Assembly (NCBI RefSeq): GCF_006210265.1 | Contig: NZ_VCNC01000008.1 | Location: 22,530-86,529 of the forward strand | Source of the DNA: Desulfovibrio sp. UCD-KL4C | GTDB taxonomy: Bacteria; Desulfobacterota; Desulfovibrionia; Desulfovibrionales; Desulfovibrionaceae | Reading direction: 5' to 3' | Length of the DNA stretch: 64,000 nucleotides | In this document: positions 35,091 to 43,952 of the stretch, in pieces | Position numbering within the stretch: position 1 is the stretch's first letter | Layout of the letters: every line of letters begins with the position of its first letter | Notes under the pieces: model-generated | Database searches by the model: none | What the model saw: the letters and a program-made list of their open reading frames with translations, nothing else | What the model was told of the DNA's origin: nothing | Made by a program: the position numbers and the translations under genes

Positions 35091-35657
35091 TTATTCAGGG
35101 AAATAGAGTACTGCGTAAATTTCGCACTTGCTATCACCGTAAGCTGCAACACTATGAGGAACTACAGAGTTGTAATATGTGCTGTCACCTGTTTTCAAGA
35201 TTGATGTTTCTTTACCGTAAACAACTTCAAGCTCCCCAGAAACAACAATTATAAATTCTTCTCCTTCGTGGGAAGTAAGCTTCTGCTCTTCATTGCTAGG
35301 TTCAATTTGAATGAAGAAAGGTTCCATATGGCGGTCGGTTTTTCCTTTTCCTAAGGCAAAGTATTTCAAGGATGCGGTAGTTTCATCTTCAGGATGCATA
35401 GTTAATTCCTGCTGACGTTCATCTAACCTGATAATGAGTGGATCTTTGCTGATGTGATCATCAAGAAAAGTACCGAGTCTAACACCAAGAGCTCTTGCAA
35501 CTTTTAGCAGTGGGCCGAGAGAAGTATATTTATCTTTTTCTTCAAGTGCTTCGAGAAAATTAATGCCAAGACCAGTACGTTTTGAGAATTCTTGAAGACT
35601 AATATTTTGTTTTTCACGGAAAGTTTTAATTCGGTGTCCTATTTTAGTTTTTGTCAT
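35091..35657 (-). CDS. XRE-cupin transcriptional regulator
   Basis: A 188-residue regulator with an HTH_3 domain at 8-62 (ISLQEFSKRTGLGINFLEALEEKD) and a cupin_2 domain at about 118-185 (TSHEGEEFIIVVSGELEV, then GDSTYYNSVVPHSVA). Its order of domains and several segments (HMEPFFIQIEP compared with MEPFMIEVPA) match the paralogue at 32727. It is first in the operon with the acyl-CoA ligase. The upstream 324-base gap contains two TTGTAA half-sites 12 bases apart (35709-35726), a possible operator. Confidence 0.9.
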   Translation of the reverse strand: MTKTKIGHRIKTFREKQNISLQEFSKRTGLGINFLEALEEKDKYTSLGPLLKVARALGVRLGTFLDDHISKDPLIIRLDERQQELTMHPEDETTASLKYFALGKGKTDRHMEPFFIQIEPSNEEQKLTSHEGEEFIIVVSGELEVVYGKETSILKTGDSTYYNSVVPHSVAAYGDSKCEIYAVLYFPE

Positions 35658-35981
35658 ACTGCCCTCTGCTGGTCTGTTTCTGCTCTACACGGGATTGTGT
35701 ACAGGTGATTGTAAATACTTTTGTAATGAGTACTTACGTTAACAATATTATTTTGTCATTATTCAGTTTAACCTATCTTAAATGTTTTGAGAAAATGTCG
35801 TTTTCGCGACAGGTTGTACAGAGTTGTTACAAAAATGTATGTCAAAGAGCAAATTATGAGATGTTCAACAGTAGGCTGTGCTCGAACTTGATTCGTGCCT
35901 CTGATGCATTTGTTAGTGGCCTTCTTTTTAAAAATTATCTATGTTTGTTCTTAAAGTTTCGAAATAATCAAGGAAATATTA
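35658..35981. promoter_or_regulatory. Divergent promoter region with TTGTAA repeats
   Basis: There is no convincing gene in this gap between the regulator (minus) and the TPR gene (plus). TTGTAA occurs at 35709-35714 and again at 35721-35726, about one helical turn apart, 50-70 bases upstream of the regulator start; TGTACA lies just before at 35699. These could be a direct-repeat operator for the XRE-cupin regulator. A reading frame in this region is AT-rich and Cys/Phe-rich without family features and was not called. Confidence 0.3.
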
Positions 35982-36725
35982 ATGGACGCAACAGAAGAGA
36001 ATAAAGACAGAAAGAAAATTCAAGGTGTTTTTTCCAGTCAAAATGTTCAAAAGATTGGAACAGGAACAACTGTGCGACGAACCATCAGTAAAATGTATTG
36101 GATGGCTGAAGAAAAGGACGACGGAAGTGTTGAAGTTCAAGCTCTCAGTACTAATTATGTCCCTTCAGGGCCGAAGAATACGGTTACAATGGAAGATTTT
36201 TTGTCTAAATATTCTCCTGAGCCTGAATTTTATGTTTCAACTGTATATCCAAAGATGCAGGAACTTAGCGGGGCTGTTCAGCGAGGAGAAAAAGCAAGGC
36301 AGGCTGGAGCCACTTATAGCGCAGAGTTTGAATTTCAAAATGCACTGGGAGTAGATGAAGATAATGTCCGGGCGAATTTTGGACTCGGTCTTACTTACAT
36401 GGAGCGTGGAGAATCCAGCAAAGCTAATGATATCTTTGAAAGGCTTGTCGGTCTCGATGCTGCTTTTGAAGCTGAGCATAAGCATCTTTTCAATGAATTC
36501 GGTATTAATCTGAGAAAAACAGGTATGCTGGATCAATCCATAGATTATTATCACAGGGCACTTGAAATGTCCCCGAAAGATGAGAACCTGCATTATAATA
36601 TGGCGCGGGCTTATTTTGAAAAAGGCCTGCTTGATAAAAGTATTGAGCACTTAGAAAAAGCACTCAGTATTAATGCAGACCATCAGGAAGTACATAAATT
36701 TCTTGATTATATCAAAAACATGTAG
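35982..36725 (+). CDS. TPR-repeat protein
   Basis: A 247-residue soluble protein. Residues about 85-245 contain tetratricopeptide repeats (NVRANFGLGLTYMERGESSKA; LFNEFGINLRKTGMLDQSIDYYHRALEMSP; NLHYNMARAYFEKGLLDKSIEHLEKALSI, each with the usual small and aromatic positions). Residues 1-80 are an uncharacterised basic then mixed segment that includes a TVRRTISKMYWMAEE strand. Such proteins are scaffolds, and the partner is unknown. The gene stands alone, with a terminator after it. Confidence 0.82.
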   Translation: MDATEENKDRKKIQGVFSSQNVQKIGTGTTVRRTISKMYWMAEEKDDGSVEVQALSTNYVPSGPKNTVTMEDFLSKYSPEPEFYVSTVYPKMQELSGAVQRGEKARQAGATYSAEFEFQNALGVDEDNVRANFGLGLTYMERGESSKANDIFERLVGLDAAFEAEHKHLFNEFGINLRKTGMLDQSIDYYHRALEMSPKDENLHYNMARAYFEKGLLDKSIEHLEKALSINADHQEVHKFLDYIKNM

Positions 36726-36774
36726 GTAAATTTTCAAGCAGGCTTATATATTTTTTAAAGCGGATACATATCAA

Positions 36775-36810
36775 AAAAGCAACTATCCTTTTTCATAATA
36801 GTTGCTTTGA
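36775..36810. terminator. Terminator between the TPR gene and rsmB
   Basis: AAAGCAACTAT pairs with ATAGTTGCTTT around a short T-rich loop (11 bp, perfect). It lies between convergent genes and has A/T flanks on both sides. Confidence 0.8.
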
Positions 36811-36837
36811 AAAACGTAGTTATTAGTCGTATCCTAT

Positions 36838-38121
36838 CTATATCTTTTCCAGCAAAGCAGAATAGAAGAATTCTTTCAATTGTGACTCAGGAGATGTCGT
36901 CCATTCCTTTTTCAATTTGGCATCTTTATTCTTCTTTAAAAAATCAGCAATTTGACCATTATTTTCTGCCGGATTAAGTGTGCAGGTTATGTATGCTAAA
37001 AATCCGCCCTTGCGAATTGTTTTCCAGCCGTTAGCAAGTATCTTAGACTGCAAAAGAACAAGTGAGTCAGTATCTTCAAGCGAACGCTTAAACTTGGTAT
37101 CCGGTCTTCGTGATAAAACTCCAAGGCCTGAACATGGCACGTCCAACAGAGCTGTTCCGATTGATTCATGAGCTAGCGGAGGGTTGATTGCTGAGCCTCT
37201 GAATGCTGATATTTTAGGGAATTCCTTTTTAAGAGCACTGAGTCTGCCAATATTAGGATCACTGGCAAGAACCGGTGAAATTTCATTGTGCATCAAGTAA
37301 CGGGATTTACCGCCGCGCCCTGAACAACCGTCCCACACGGGTGTCGGCCAGCTTGAAGGTTCAAGTATGGAAAGTGCCACTCTTGCAGAGTAACTTTGTC
37401 TGGTAAGAACTTTTTCCGAAAGCCCCCTTAGCGCTTCGGGGCGCACTCCTGAGCGGAAGGCAAAGCCTTCACCGTCAGAAGCGATAAATTCTTTTTCCAT
37501 GAGCAGGGTGGCAGCAGCATCTTGTCCGGCATCATCTGAAGTATCAATTGCAAATCCGGCCGCAGGAGGACAAATTTGAGCCTCTAGGTATTTAATAGCT
37601 GTCTCTCTGCCGTAACTGTCTATCCATAGTTCAACAATCCACTGTGGGCATGCATAGTAGGCTGCTAAGGATTTCATCTCATTATGAATATTTCTGCGGA
37701 AAAACTCGATGTCTACGCCGTCGTCAGCAAGTCTTGCAACTTTACGCAGTACCGCATTAGCGAGGCCGCCAAGCTTTCCTTTAGTCAGCCGTTTAACAGA
37801 ATCAACACCCCAGTCTACGGAAGCGTAAGCCGGAACATCCATGTGCAGGATTTCGTAGGAAGCTATTCCAAGTACCTGTAAAACAGGAGCAGGGAGTCCT
37901 TCGGGTCTGGAGAGAAAACAGCCTAGTACATGTTGCAGGCGGATTCGCATCCGCAGGTAACCATATAGAATTTCGGTAATAAATCCGCGGTCTCGTTGAG
38001 CCAGATCATTTGACGAAAGGGCTGAGTCCAGTATGGCCTGAGCATCCATTCCACTCTCAAGAGCTTTGGATACACAATTAAAAGCCAGCCCTCTGGGACC
38101 CGGCAGGGAGATATTTTTCAT
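36838..38121 (-). CDS. rsmB: 16S rRNA m5C methyltransferase RsmB-like (NusB + Fmu domains)
   Basis: A 427-residue RNA cytosine-C5 methyltransferase. Residues 1-140 are a NusB-like RNA-binding domain (YGYLRMRIRLQHVLG, VDWGVDSVKR, GLANAVLRK). The catalytic domain has the SAM motif GCSGRGGKSRYLM, the nucleophile region LDVPCSGLGVLSRRPD and the second cysteine in ITCTLNPAENN. The product modifies C967-type sites of 16S rRNA in E. coli. It ends the def-fmt-DUF116-rsmB run, 17 bases after DUF116. Fmt-RsmB neighbourhood is widely conserved, which supports the call. Confidence 0.92.
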   Translation of the reverse strand: MKNISLPGPRGLAFNCVSKALESGMDAQAILDSALSSNDLAQRDRGFITEILYGYLRMRIRLQHVLGCFLSRPEGLPAPVLQVLGIASYEILHMDVPAYASVDWGVDSVKRLTKGKLGGLANAVLRKVARLADDGVDIEFFRRNIHNEMKSLAAYYACPQWIVELWIDSYGRETAIKYLEAQICPPAAGFAIDTSDDAGQDAAATLLMEKEFIASDGEGFAFRSGVRPEALRGLSEKVLTRQSYSARVALSILEPSSWPTPVWDGCSGRGGKSRYLMHNEISPVLASDPNIGRLSALKKEFPKISAFRGSAINPPLAHESIGTALLDVPCSGLGVLSRRPDTKFKRSLEDTDSLVLLQSKILANGWKTIRKGGFLAYITCTLNPAENNGQIADFLKKNKDAKLKKEWTTSPESQLKEFFYSALLEKI

Positions 38122-38138
38122 CAGATAGTTTCCGTTTT

Positions 38139-38966
38139 TTAGAGACCGCTAAGAGGCGTTATGCCGACATTTTTGTCTGCATCAGCAGGTAGTTTTTCAG
38201 CTTTAATAAATTTCCGCAGTGCGTTTTCAACGGCTATAATAGAAACTTGCGTGTCTAGGCAAGGGCCGTGGGGACGCTCGTTGAGAACTCCGAAGACTGG
38301 CAACGGGTAAGTATCCTGAATTCCGCTGGAAAGGTCGCGTTCACAGGCAATAGCAATGATTAGCTGTGGTCTTTTTTCGACAACAATGCGTCTTGCAATG
38401 GTCCCGCCTGTTGCAACTGCGAAGTGTGCACCGTATTTATCACGGAGTTCCAGAAGGCCTTTTATGGTGCAGAGTCCGCAACGTTTGCAATTGTCTACAT
38501 CGTGAGTAAGGCGCTTATCGCACTTACTGTTTTGCAAACAGTGCGGCGTGAGCATTAAAATTTTATCAGGATCGCATGTTCCAGCTTTGGACTGCACAAG
38601 TTCGTTGTTGACCTTAATAAAGGAACCTCTGATTTTCCGTTTGGACAGGCCGAAAATTCTTCCCAGTATAGTCATCAGCGGCAGAAACAGCTTTATTGTC
38701 AGACCGCGAGCTTTTTTGGAAAAAGGAAATGTCTTTCCAAGAACTATATTGGCCAGCAAGGCCAGATAGGACCATCCGACAAGCAATATGAGTGCTGTGA
38801 CTACTATGCCAAGTATCCATGAAGCCCATGGGCCGAAGGAGGATATTCCAACATATGGCACATACCATAGCGAAGCTAGAAACAGGCAGAGCAAAAAGCT
38901 CGTGCCAGTGATCAGGCCGATGAATAATCTTTTTTTAGATTTTTTTTCAACACTCACTTTTAGCAA
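38139..38966 (-). CDS. DUF116 protein, membrane-anchored, cysteine-rich
   Basis: A 275-residue protein of the DUF116 family. Two hydrophobic helices lie at about 15-35 and 45-70. They are followed by a cytoplasmic domain with many cysteines: HCLQNSKCDKR, NCKRCGLCTIKG (about 147-158), AIACERDL and HGPCLDTQV. The NCKRCGLC pattern suggests an Fe-S or zinc site. The function is unknown. The gene overlaps fmt by seven bases and precedes rsmB, so it is tied to the formylation/deformylation and rRNA methylation genes, a recurrent arrangement in this lineage and some Firmicutes. Confidence 0.85.
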   Translation of the reverse strand: MLKVSVEKKSKKRLFIGLITGTSFLLCLFLASLWYVPYVGISSFGPWASWILGIVVTALILLVGWSYLALLANIVLGKTFPFSKKARGLTIKLFLPLMTILGRIFGLSKRKIRGSFIKVNNELVQSKAGTCDPDKILMLTPHCLQNSKCDKRLTHDVDNCKRCGLCTIKGLLELRDKYGAHFAVATGGTIARRIVVEKRPQLIIAIACERDLSSGIQDTYPLPVFGVLNERPHGPCLDTQVSIIAVENALRKFIKAEKLPADADKNVGITPLSGL

Positions 38967-39985
38967 TCCGAACCGGAGGATAAAGGCTCCGTATTAGTTG
39001 GCTGTGTACGTAAATTACTCATATATCCACACATGAAGGCACGTCCGTCCATGTCTTTTTTTCCTGCCGGTTTTACCTTTTCTGCAAGGTAGATTTTATC
39101 TTGGCAAGCAATTTCCAAGAATCCGTCAGATTCTCCGATGATTGTTCCAGGAGTGTAGTTGTCGGCTTCTTTATCACTAACTTTGCCGGGAGTGACTACC
39201 AATCGCAGTGGCTCTTTGCCCTGTTTTTTTTCGTCATCAAGCTGCCAAAAGAAGTATGCACCGGGGGAAGGGTGCATTGCACGAATCTGATTATGCACTT
39301 CCTTTGCATTTTTATTCCAGTCTATCAAGCCGTCTTTTTTTGTAAGCTTAGCTGCGTAAGTGGCAAGTTCATCATCCTGCTTTATTATAGCAAGTCTGCC
39401 ATCCTGATAGCGTGATAATGTTTCCATGATCAAAGGTCCACCCATGGCGGACAGTTCATCATGAATTTTGCCTGCATTGTCGTTCCACGCAATTCCTAAC
39501 GCCTGCTGAAGGAGCATTGGACCTGTATCAAGTCCTGCTTCCATTTTCATAATAGTTATACCTGTAGCGGTATCACCGTTCTGAATGCAACGCTGAATGG
39601 GGGCAGCTCCTCTGTATTTAGGGAGCAGTGAACCGTGAACATTAAGTGGCATTATCGCTGGAATATCTAAAACTTCCTGCGGAAGGATCAGCCCGTATGC
39701 AGCCACAACAAGGAAATCAGGTTTCAGTGAACGCAACTGTTCTACATCACCCTTGTCCTTGAAATTAAGAGGCTGAAACACTGGGAGACACTGTTTCAGT
39801 GCTGCTTCTTTTACAGGCGAAGGCTTAAGTTTGTGACCGCGTCCACAAGGCCTATCCGGCTGGGTATAAACTCCGATTACATCACATCCGTCCCATTCCT
39901 GAAGATATTCAAGAATGGTGGAAGCGAAGTCCGGAGTTCCCATGAAAACTATTTTCCAGCGTTGATCTTCTGTTGTTGCTGCCAT
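38960..39985 (-). CDS. fmt: Methionyl-tRNA formyltransferase
   Basis: Formylates initiator Met-tRNA using 10-formyltetrahydrofolate. It has 341 residues. The N-terminal fold begins with KIVFMGTPDFA. The catalytic and folate region is NVHGSLLPKYRGAAPIQ with His and the later Asp in TGITIMKMEAGLDTGPML. The C-terminal OB-like domain is present. The start at 39985 overlaps the def gene by 37 bases; the next ATG (39943) would remove the first beta strand, so the overlap is real. A further 25-residue tail (SNLRTQPTNTEPLSSGSDC) is poorly conserved-looking. Confidence 0.95.
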   Translation of the reverse strand: MAATTEDQRWKIVFMGTPDFASTILEYLQEWDGCDVIGVYTQPDRPCGRGHKLKPSPVKEAALKQCLPVFQPLNFKDKGDVEQLRSLKPDFLVVAAYGLILPQEVLDIPAIMPLNVHGSLLPKYRGAAPIQRCIQNGDTATGITIMKMEAGLDTGPMLLQQALGIAWNDNAGKIHDELSAMGGPLIMETLSRYQDGRLAIIKQDDELATYAAKLTKKDGLIDWNKNAKEVHNQIRAMHPSPGAYFFWQLDDEKKQGKEPLRLVVTPGKVSDKEADNYTPGTIIGESDGFLEIACQDKIYLAEKVKPAGKKDMDGRAFMCGYMSNLRTQPTNTEPLSSGSDC

Positions 39986-40470
39986 TTTTTGATCTTCTTA
40001 TCATACATTGATTTTTTTAGGCGGCCCACTCTGTTGACTATGAGAGTTCCGTCAAGGTGATCTATTTCATGCTGCAGAACGATAGCCAAAAAATCATCGG
40101 CTTCGATTTTCAGATCGTTGCCGTTTTCATCCATTCCGGTGACGGTAACTTTTTCGCTACGCTTAATAACGCAACTAAAAGTAGGGCAGGACAAACAGCT
40201 TTCTTCGGAATCAACTTTTCCTTCACTGGCAATAATTTCAGGATTGATAATTATTTGCAGATCTTCTCTGTTTTTAGGTCCTGACGGATCAATCACGATC
40301 AGGCGGATCTTTTCTCCGATCTGCGGTGCTGCAAGGCCTACTCCGTCATCTTCGTACATAGTTTCAACCATGTCATCGATGAGCTTTTTCAGCTCAGGAG
40401 TGATCTTTTCAACAATAGCACATTTTTCTGCAAGATTAGGATCAGGATATTTAAGAATATCGAGTTTCAT
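39949..40470 (-). CDS. def: Peptide deformylase
   Basis: Removes the N-formyl group from nascent proteins with an active-site Fe2+ or other metal. It has 173 residues with all three motifs: GVGLAAPQIG (about 43-52), EESCLSCP (about 89-96), and QHEIDHLDG (about 134-142), which supplies two metal-binding histidines and the catalytic Glu. Motif 2 is normally EGCLS; here Ser replaces Gly before the metal-binding Cys, a moderate variant. It heads the def-fmt-DUF116-rsmB operon. Confidence 0.95.
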   Translation of the reverse strand: MKLDILKYPDPNLAEKCAIVEKITPELKKLIDDMVETMYEDDGVGLAAPQIGEKIRLIVIDPSGPKNREDLQIIINPEIIASEGKVDSEESCLSCPTFSCVIKRSEKVTVTGMDENGNDLKIEADDFLAIVLQHEIDHLDGTLIVNRVGRLKKSMYDKKIKKWQQQQKINAGK

Positions 40471-40566
40471 CGTACTTGAAATTCCCTTTGGATATTCCGC
40501 ACATAAAGTGACTTTGGAACTCCGTAGTTATTTAAGGCATATAATGGTGTCTTAGCGACATTTACT

Positions 40567-40593
40567 TTCCGGCCTGTTCTATACAGGCCGGAA
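40567..40593 (-). terminator. Hairpin downstream of aspS
   Basis: A perfect 11-bp stem (TTCCGGCCTGT / ACAGGCCGGAA) with a 5-base loop, about 40 bases after the aspS stop. The T tract on the minus strand is weak, so termination is probable but not certain. Confidence 0.65.
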
Positions 40594-40634
40594 GGTTATC
40601 TTTTAATCATTTAATTTGTAAAGAAGTCTGCTTT

Positions 40635-42458
40635 TTAAGCTTCTTTCTTTTCACGAAGTCTGATTCCAAGCTCACGAAGCTGTGTGCTTGCAACAGAGGC
40701 AGGTGCTTCTGTCATCAGACAGGTTGCCTTCTGAGTTTTAGGGAAGGCGATAACATCTCTGATAGATTTTGCTCCGCATAGTATCATAATAAGTCTATCC
40801 AGACCAAAGGCAATACCACCATGAGGCGGTGCACCGAACTTGAGAGCGTCCATGAGGAAGCCGAATTTGGCGCGGGCTTCTTCTTCACCGATACCTAAAG
40901 CTGAAAACATTTTCTGCTGCATTTCCGGTGTATGGATACGGATAGAACCGCCACCGATTTCGTAACCGTTAATTACGATGTCATATGCACGAGCAAGAGC
41001 TGCGTCTGGATTTTCAGTTATTGTGTCCAGCTGTCCAACCTGCGGAGATGTGAAAGGATGATGTCTTGCAACATAGCGTTTTTCATCAGGGTTGTACTCA
41101 AGCAGTGGGAAGTCGGTAACCCATAACGGAGCGAATGCGCTTTCATCAATGAGTCCGAATCTTTCACCGAGTTTAAGTCTCAGTGAACCAAGTGCAGTAT
41201 TTGCGATATCTGCTGATCCAGCCTGGAAAAAGAGGATGTCGCCGGGCTGTACACCGGTAAGCTCTCCGAGTTTTGCTATTTCATCTTCGCTGAAGAATTT
41301 AACGATTGGTGACTGCCATTCGCCGTCTTCTTTGATTTTGATCCATGCAAGACCTTTGGAACCGTATATTTCAACAAACTTAGTGTATTCGTCGATTTCT
41401 TTACGGCTGAGTTCCGCTCCGCCGGGGACGCGCAGAACTTTAACCAGTTCGGATTTGCTGAAAACTTTGAAGCCTGAACCTTTGAATATATCAGTTGCTT
41501 CCTGAAGCTTCAGGTCGAAACGAACGTCTGGTTTATCAACACCGTAATCTCTGATTGCTTCTGCGAAGGTCATGCGCGGGAATGCAGCAGGAAGTTCTTT
41601 CGCAATTGTTTCAGTGAAGACAGTACGGATCATGTTTTCAGCCATGTTCATGACTGTTTCTTCGTCAGTGAAGCTCATTTCAACATCAATCTGAGTAAAT
41701 TCAGGCTGGCGGTCTGCACGCAGATCTTCATCTCTGAAACATTTAACAATCTGGAAATAACGGTCTAACCCGGAAACCATGAGCATCTGCTTAAAGAGCT
41801 GTGGCGACTGTGGCAGAGCGTAAAATTCACCGTTGTTCATGCGGCTCGGGACTAGAAAGTCACGTGCACCTTCTGGCGTGCTCTTAGTTAGAACAGGTGT
41901 TTCAACTTCAAGGAATCCAAGTCCGTCAAGATAGCGGCGAACTGACTGCGCAGCTTTGTTGCGAAGAATGAAGTTCTTGGCAAGAATAGGGCGACGCAGG
42001 TCTAAAAAGCGATATTTAAGACGGAGCTGTTCAGCCGCGTCAGTACGGTCTTCAATAGCGAAAGGAGGAGTATCGGAAGTATTAAGAAGCTTCCACTCGT
42101 CAACGATGATCTCAACTTCGCCTGTGGTCAGGTTCTTGTTGATCATGCCGTCGGGACGGGATCTGACAGTTCCTTTAATCGCAACAACATATTCAGAACG
42201 GATAGCGTGAGCGCGTTCATGAACATCTGTGTTGTGTTCTGGGCTGAAAACAACCTGTGTAAGCCCTTCACGGTCACGCAGGTCAATAAAAATCAGGCCG
42301 CCGTGGTCGCGGCGAAATTGAACCCAGCCCATGAGCAGGACTTCTTCACCGAGATTTTTTGCAGTTACTTCATTACAGTTGTGAGTTCTTTTCCAACCGC
42401 CAAGGTCTTCAATAACCCTGTATTCGTCGTAACTGCGCTCTTCTGTTTGTTCAGACAT
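40635..42458 (-). CDS. aspS: Aspartyl-tRNA synthetase
   Basis: A class II synthetase of 607 residues, the usual length for the bacterial type. Visible are the N-terminal anticodon-binding OB fold (LGEEVLLMGWVQFRRDHGG), motif 2 (FRDEDLRADRQPEFTQID), the bacterial insertion domain (GAD-like, about 290-430) and motif 3 (GGIAFGLDRLIMIL). It charges tRNA-Asp; whether it also mischarges tRNA-Asn cannot be told. It lies 22 bases downstream of hisS on the same strand, so the two form an operon. Confidence 0.97.
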   Translation of the reverse strand: MSEQTEERSYDEYRVIEDLGGWKRTHNCNEVTAKNLGEEVLLMGWVQFRRDHGGLIFIDLRDREGLTQVVFSPEHNTDVHERAHAIRSEYVVAIKGTVRSRPDGMINKNLTTGEVEIIVDEWKLLNTSDTPPFAIEDRTDAAEQLRLKYRFLDLRRPILAKNFILRNKAAQSVRRYLDGLGFLEVETPVLTKSTPEGARDFLVPSRMNNGEFYALPQSPQLFKQMLMVSGLDRYFQIVKCFRDEDLRADRQPEFTQIDVEMSFTDEETVMNMAENMIRTVFTETIAKELPAAFPRMTFAEAIRDYGVDKPDVRFDLKLQEATDIFKGSGFKVFSKSELVKVLRVPGGAELSRKEIDEYTKFVEIYGSKGLAWIKIKEDGEWQSPIVKFFSEDEIAKLGELTGVQPGDILFFQAGSADIANTALGSLRLKLGERFGLIDESAFAPLWVTDFPLLEYNPDEKRYVARHHPFTSPQVGQLDTITENPDAALARAYDIVINGYEIGGGSIRIHTPEMQQKMFSALGIGEEEARAKFGFLMDALKFGAPPHGGIAFGLDRLIMILCGAKSIRDVIAFPKTQKATCLMTEAPASVASTQLRELGIRLREKKEA

Positions 42459-42480
42459 TGTTATAGTCTCTCCCGGGATT

Positions 42481-43716
42481 TTATTTGAAATATTCGTTGC
42501 GTGGCAGGGATTCCTGTCCGCCCTCGATCATGTCTTTGACAGTGACCGTTCCGTTTTCAACTTCATCAGTTCCGAATATAAAACATTTTTTTACTTCAAG
42601 CTTGTTGGCCTGACGTAATTGACTTTTCATGCTGGTGGCGACAAAAGCCGCTTCACCTTTGAGTCCTGATTTGCGCAGTTTCTCTGCAAAAATCAAAGCG
42701 TCTCCGGCAGCTCTCTGATCAACAAGAGCTACATAGAAATCAAGTTTTTCTTCAAAATTATCGCCTAACAGCATGGCGAGTCTTTCCATTCCGCAGGCAA
42801 AACCGATTCCGGGAACCTTCTTAGGTCCGCCAAGGCTTTCAACAAGTCCGTCATAGCGTCCACCCCCTGCGACAGCTGTCTGAGATCCGATATCGCCGGA
42901 AGTTACTTCAAAAGCTGTTCTCTGATAGTAATCAAGTCCGCGTACAAGGCGAGGATTGAGAGTATAAACAAGTCCGGCTTCATCGATAAGAGCAATTACA
43001 GCATCAAAGTGATCTCTGCAATCTCCGCAAAGGTGATCCGGTATTGAAGGTGCGTCTTTTGTCAGTTCTGCACATTTTTTATTTTTACAATCCAGAACCC
43101 TGAGCGGGTTGGAGTTTACGCGGCGTTGACAGTCTTCGCAAAGTTCTTCTTTATTAATGCTGTTAAAAAAGTCGTCGAGAGCTTTGCGGTAGAGCGGTCT
43201 GCATTCTGGGCATCCAAGAGAGTTAAGCTCAAAGGAAAGCTTTTCCAGACCTATTTTGCTTAGAAAAGTTGCGAGCATAAGCAGTACTTCTGCATCAGCC
43301 TGAGGTTCGCTGGCTCCGAAAATTTCTGCATCAAGCTGATGAAACTGGCGCATGCGACCAGCCTGTGGTCTTTCGTAGCGAAACATGGGGCCGTAAGTGT
43401 AAAGCTTGGTTACTTTGCCAGGCTGGTAAATTTTATTTTCCACGTAAGCGCGGACGACTCCGGCTGTGGCTTCGGGGCGCATGGTTAATGAGCGGCCCTT
43501 GCGGTCAGGGAAAGTGTACATCTCTTTTTGTACAACATCGGTTTCTTCACCGATGGAACGACAGAAAAGTTCAGTTTTTTCCAGAATCGGAATTCTAAGC
43601 TCGCCGTAACCGTAAGCGGAAAAAACTTCTCTGGCGGTTTTTTCCATGAAGGCATATTTTGCACTTTCTTCAGGGAAAAGGTCTGCAACACCTTTTATTT
43701 TTTGTATTTTTGCCAT
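42481..43716 (-). CDS. hisS: Histidyl-tRNA synthetase
   Basis: A class II synthetase of 411 residues. Motif 2 region TYGPMFRYERPQAGRMRQFHQ, the histidine-specific LVRGLDYYQRTAFEV and motif 3 VGIGFACGMERL (here GIGFACGMERLAML) are clear; the C-terminal anticodon-binding domain follows. A CX2C...CX2C-type cluster (LGCPECRPL, CEDCQRR, CKNKKC, CGDC) in the insertion domain suggests zinc binding, as seen in some bacterial HisRS. It starts the hisS-aspS operon. Confidence 0.96.
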   Translation of the reverse strand: MAKIQKIKGVADLFPEESAKYAFMEKTAREVFSAYGYGELRIPILEKTELFCRSIGEETDVVQKEMYTFPDRKGRSLTMRPEATAGVVRAYVENKIYQPGKVTKLYTYGPMFRYERPQAGRMRQFHQLDAEIFGASEPQADAEVLLMLATFLSKIGLEKLSFELNSLGCPECRPLYRKALDDFFNSINKEELCEDCQRRVNSNPLRVLDCKNKKCAELTKDAPSIPDHLCGDCRDHFDAVIALIDEAGLVYTLNPRLVRGLDYYQRTAFEVTSGDIGSQTAVAGGGRYDGLVESLGGPKKVPGIGFACGMERLAMLLGDNFEEKLDFYVALVDQRAAGDALIFAEKLRKSGLKGEAAFVATSMKSQLRQANKLEVKKCFIFGTDEVENGTVTVKDMIEGGQESLPRNEYFK

Positions 43717-43952
43717 AACTCTTCTCTTTGCGTATTTCCAAGGTAATTAGTATCAAAACATGCTCTAAATTGGTTCGGAGCGTGGAACCAAATTTCGTTA
43801 GTCCAATATGCTGTGAATGTCAAAAAAAGCAAGCTTTGCAGGAAATGTCATATCTGTCGGGATTGCCAAATTTATCAACGTGCGGCATGAATCAGATAAT
43901 GTTAGATTTTAGATAAAATAATGATAGTTCAAACTACCTTGGAGAATATATT

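Noticed and set aside
35651..36004. 117-residue open frame upstream of the TPR gene
   Set aside because: It overlaps the TPR gene start, has no ribosome site and a Phe/Cys/Ser-rich composition typical of AT-rich noncoding DNA.
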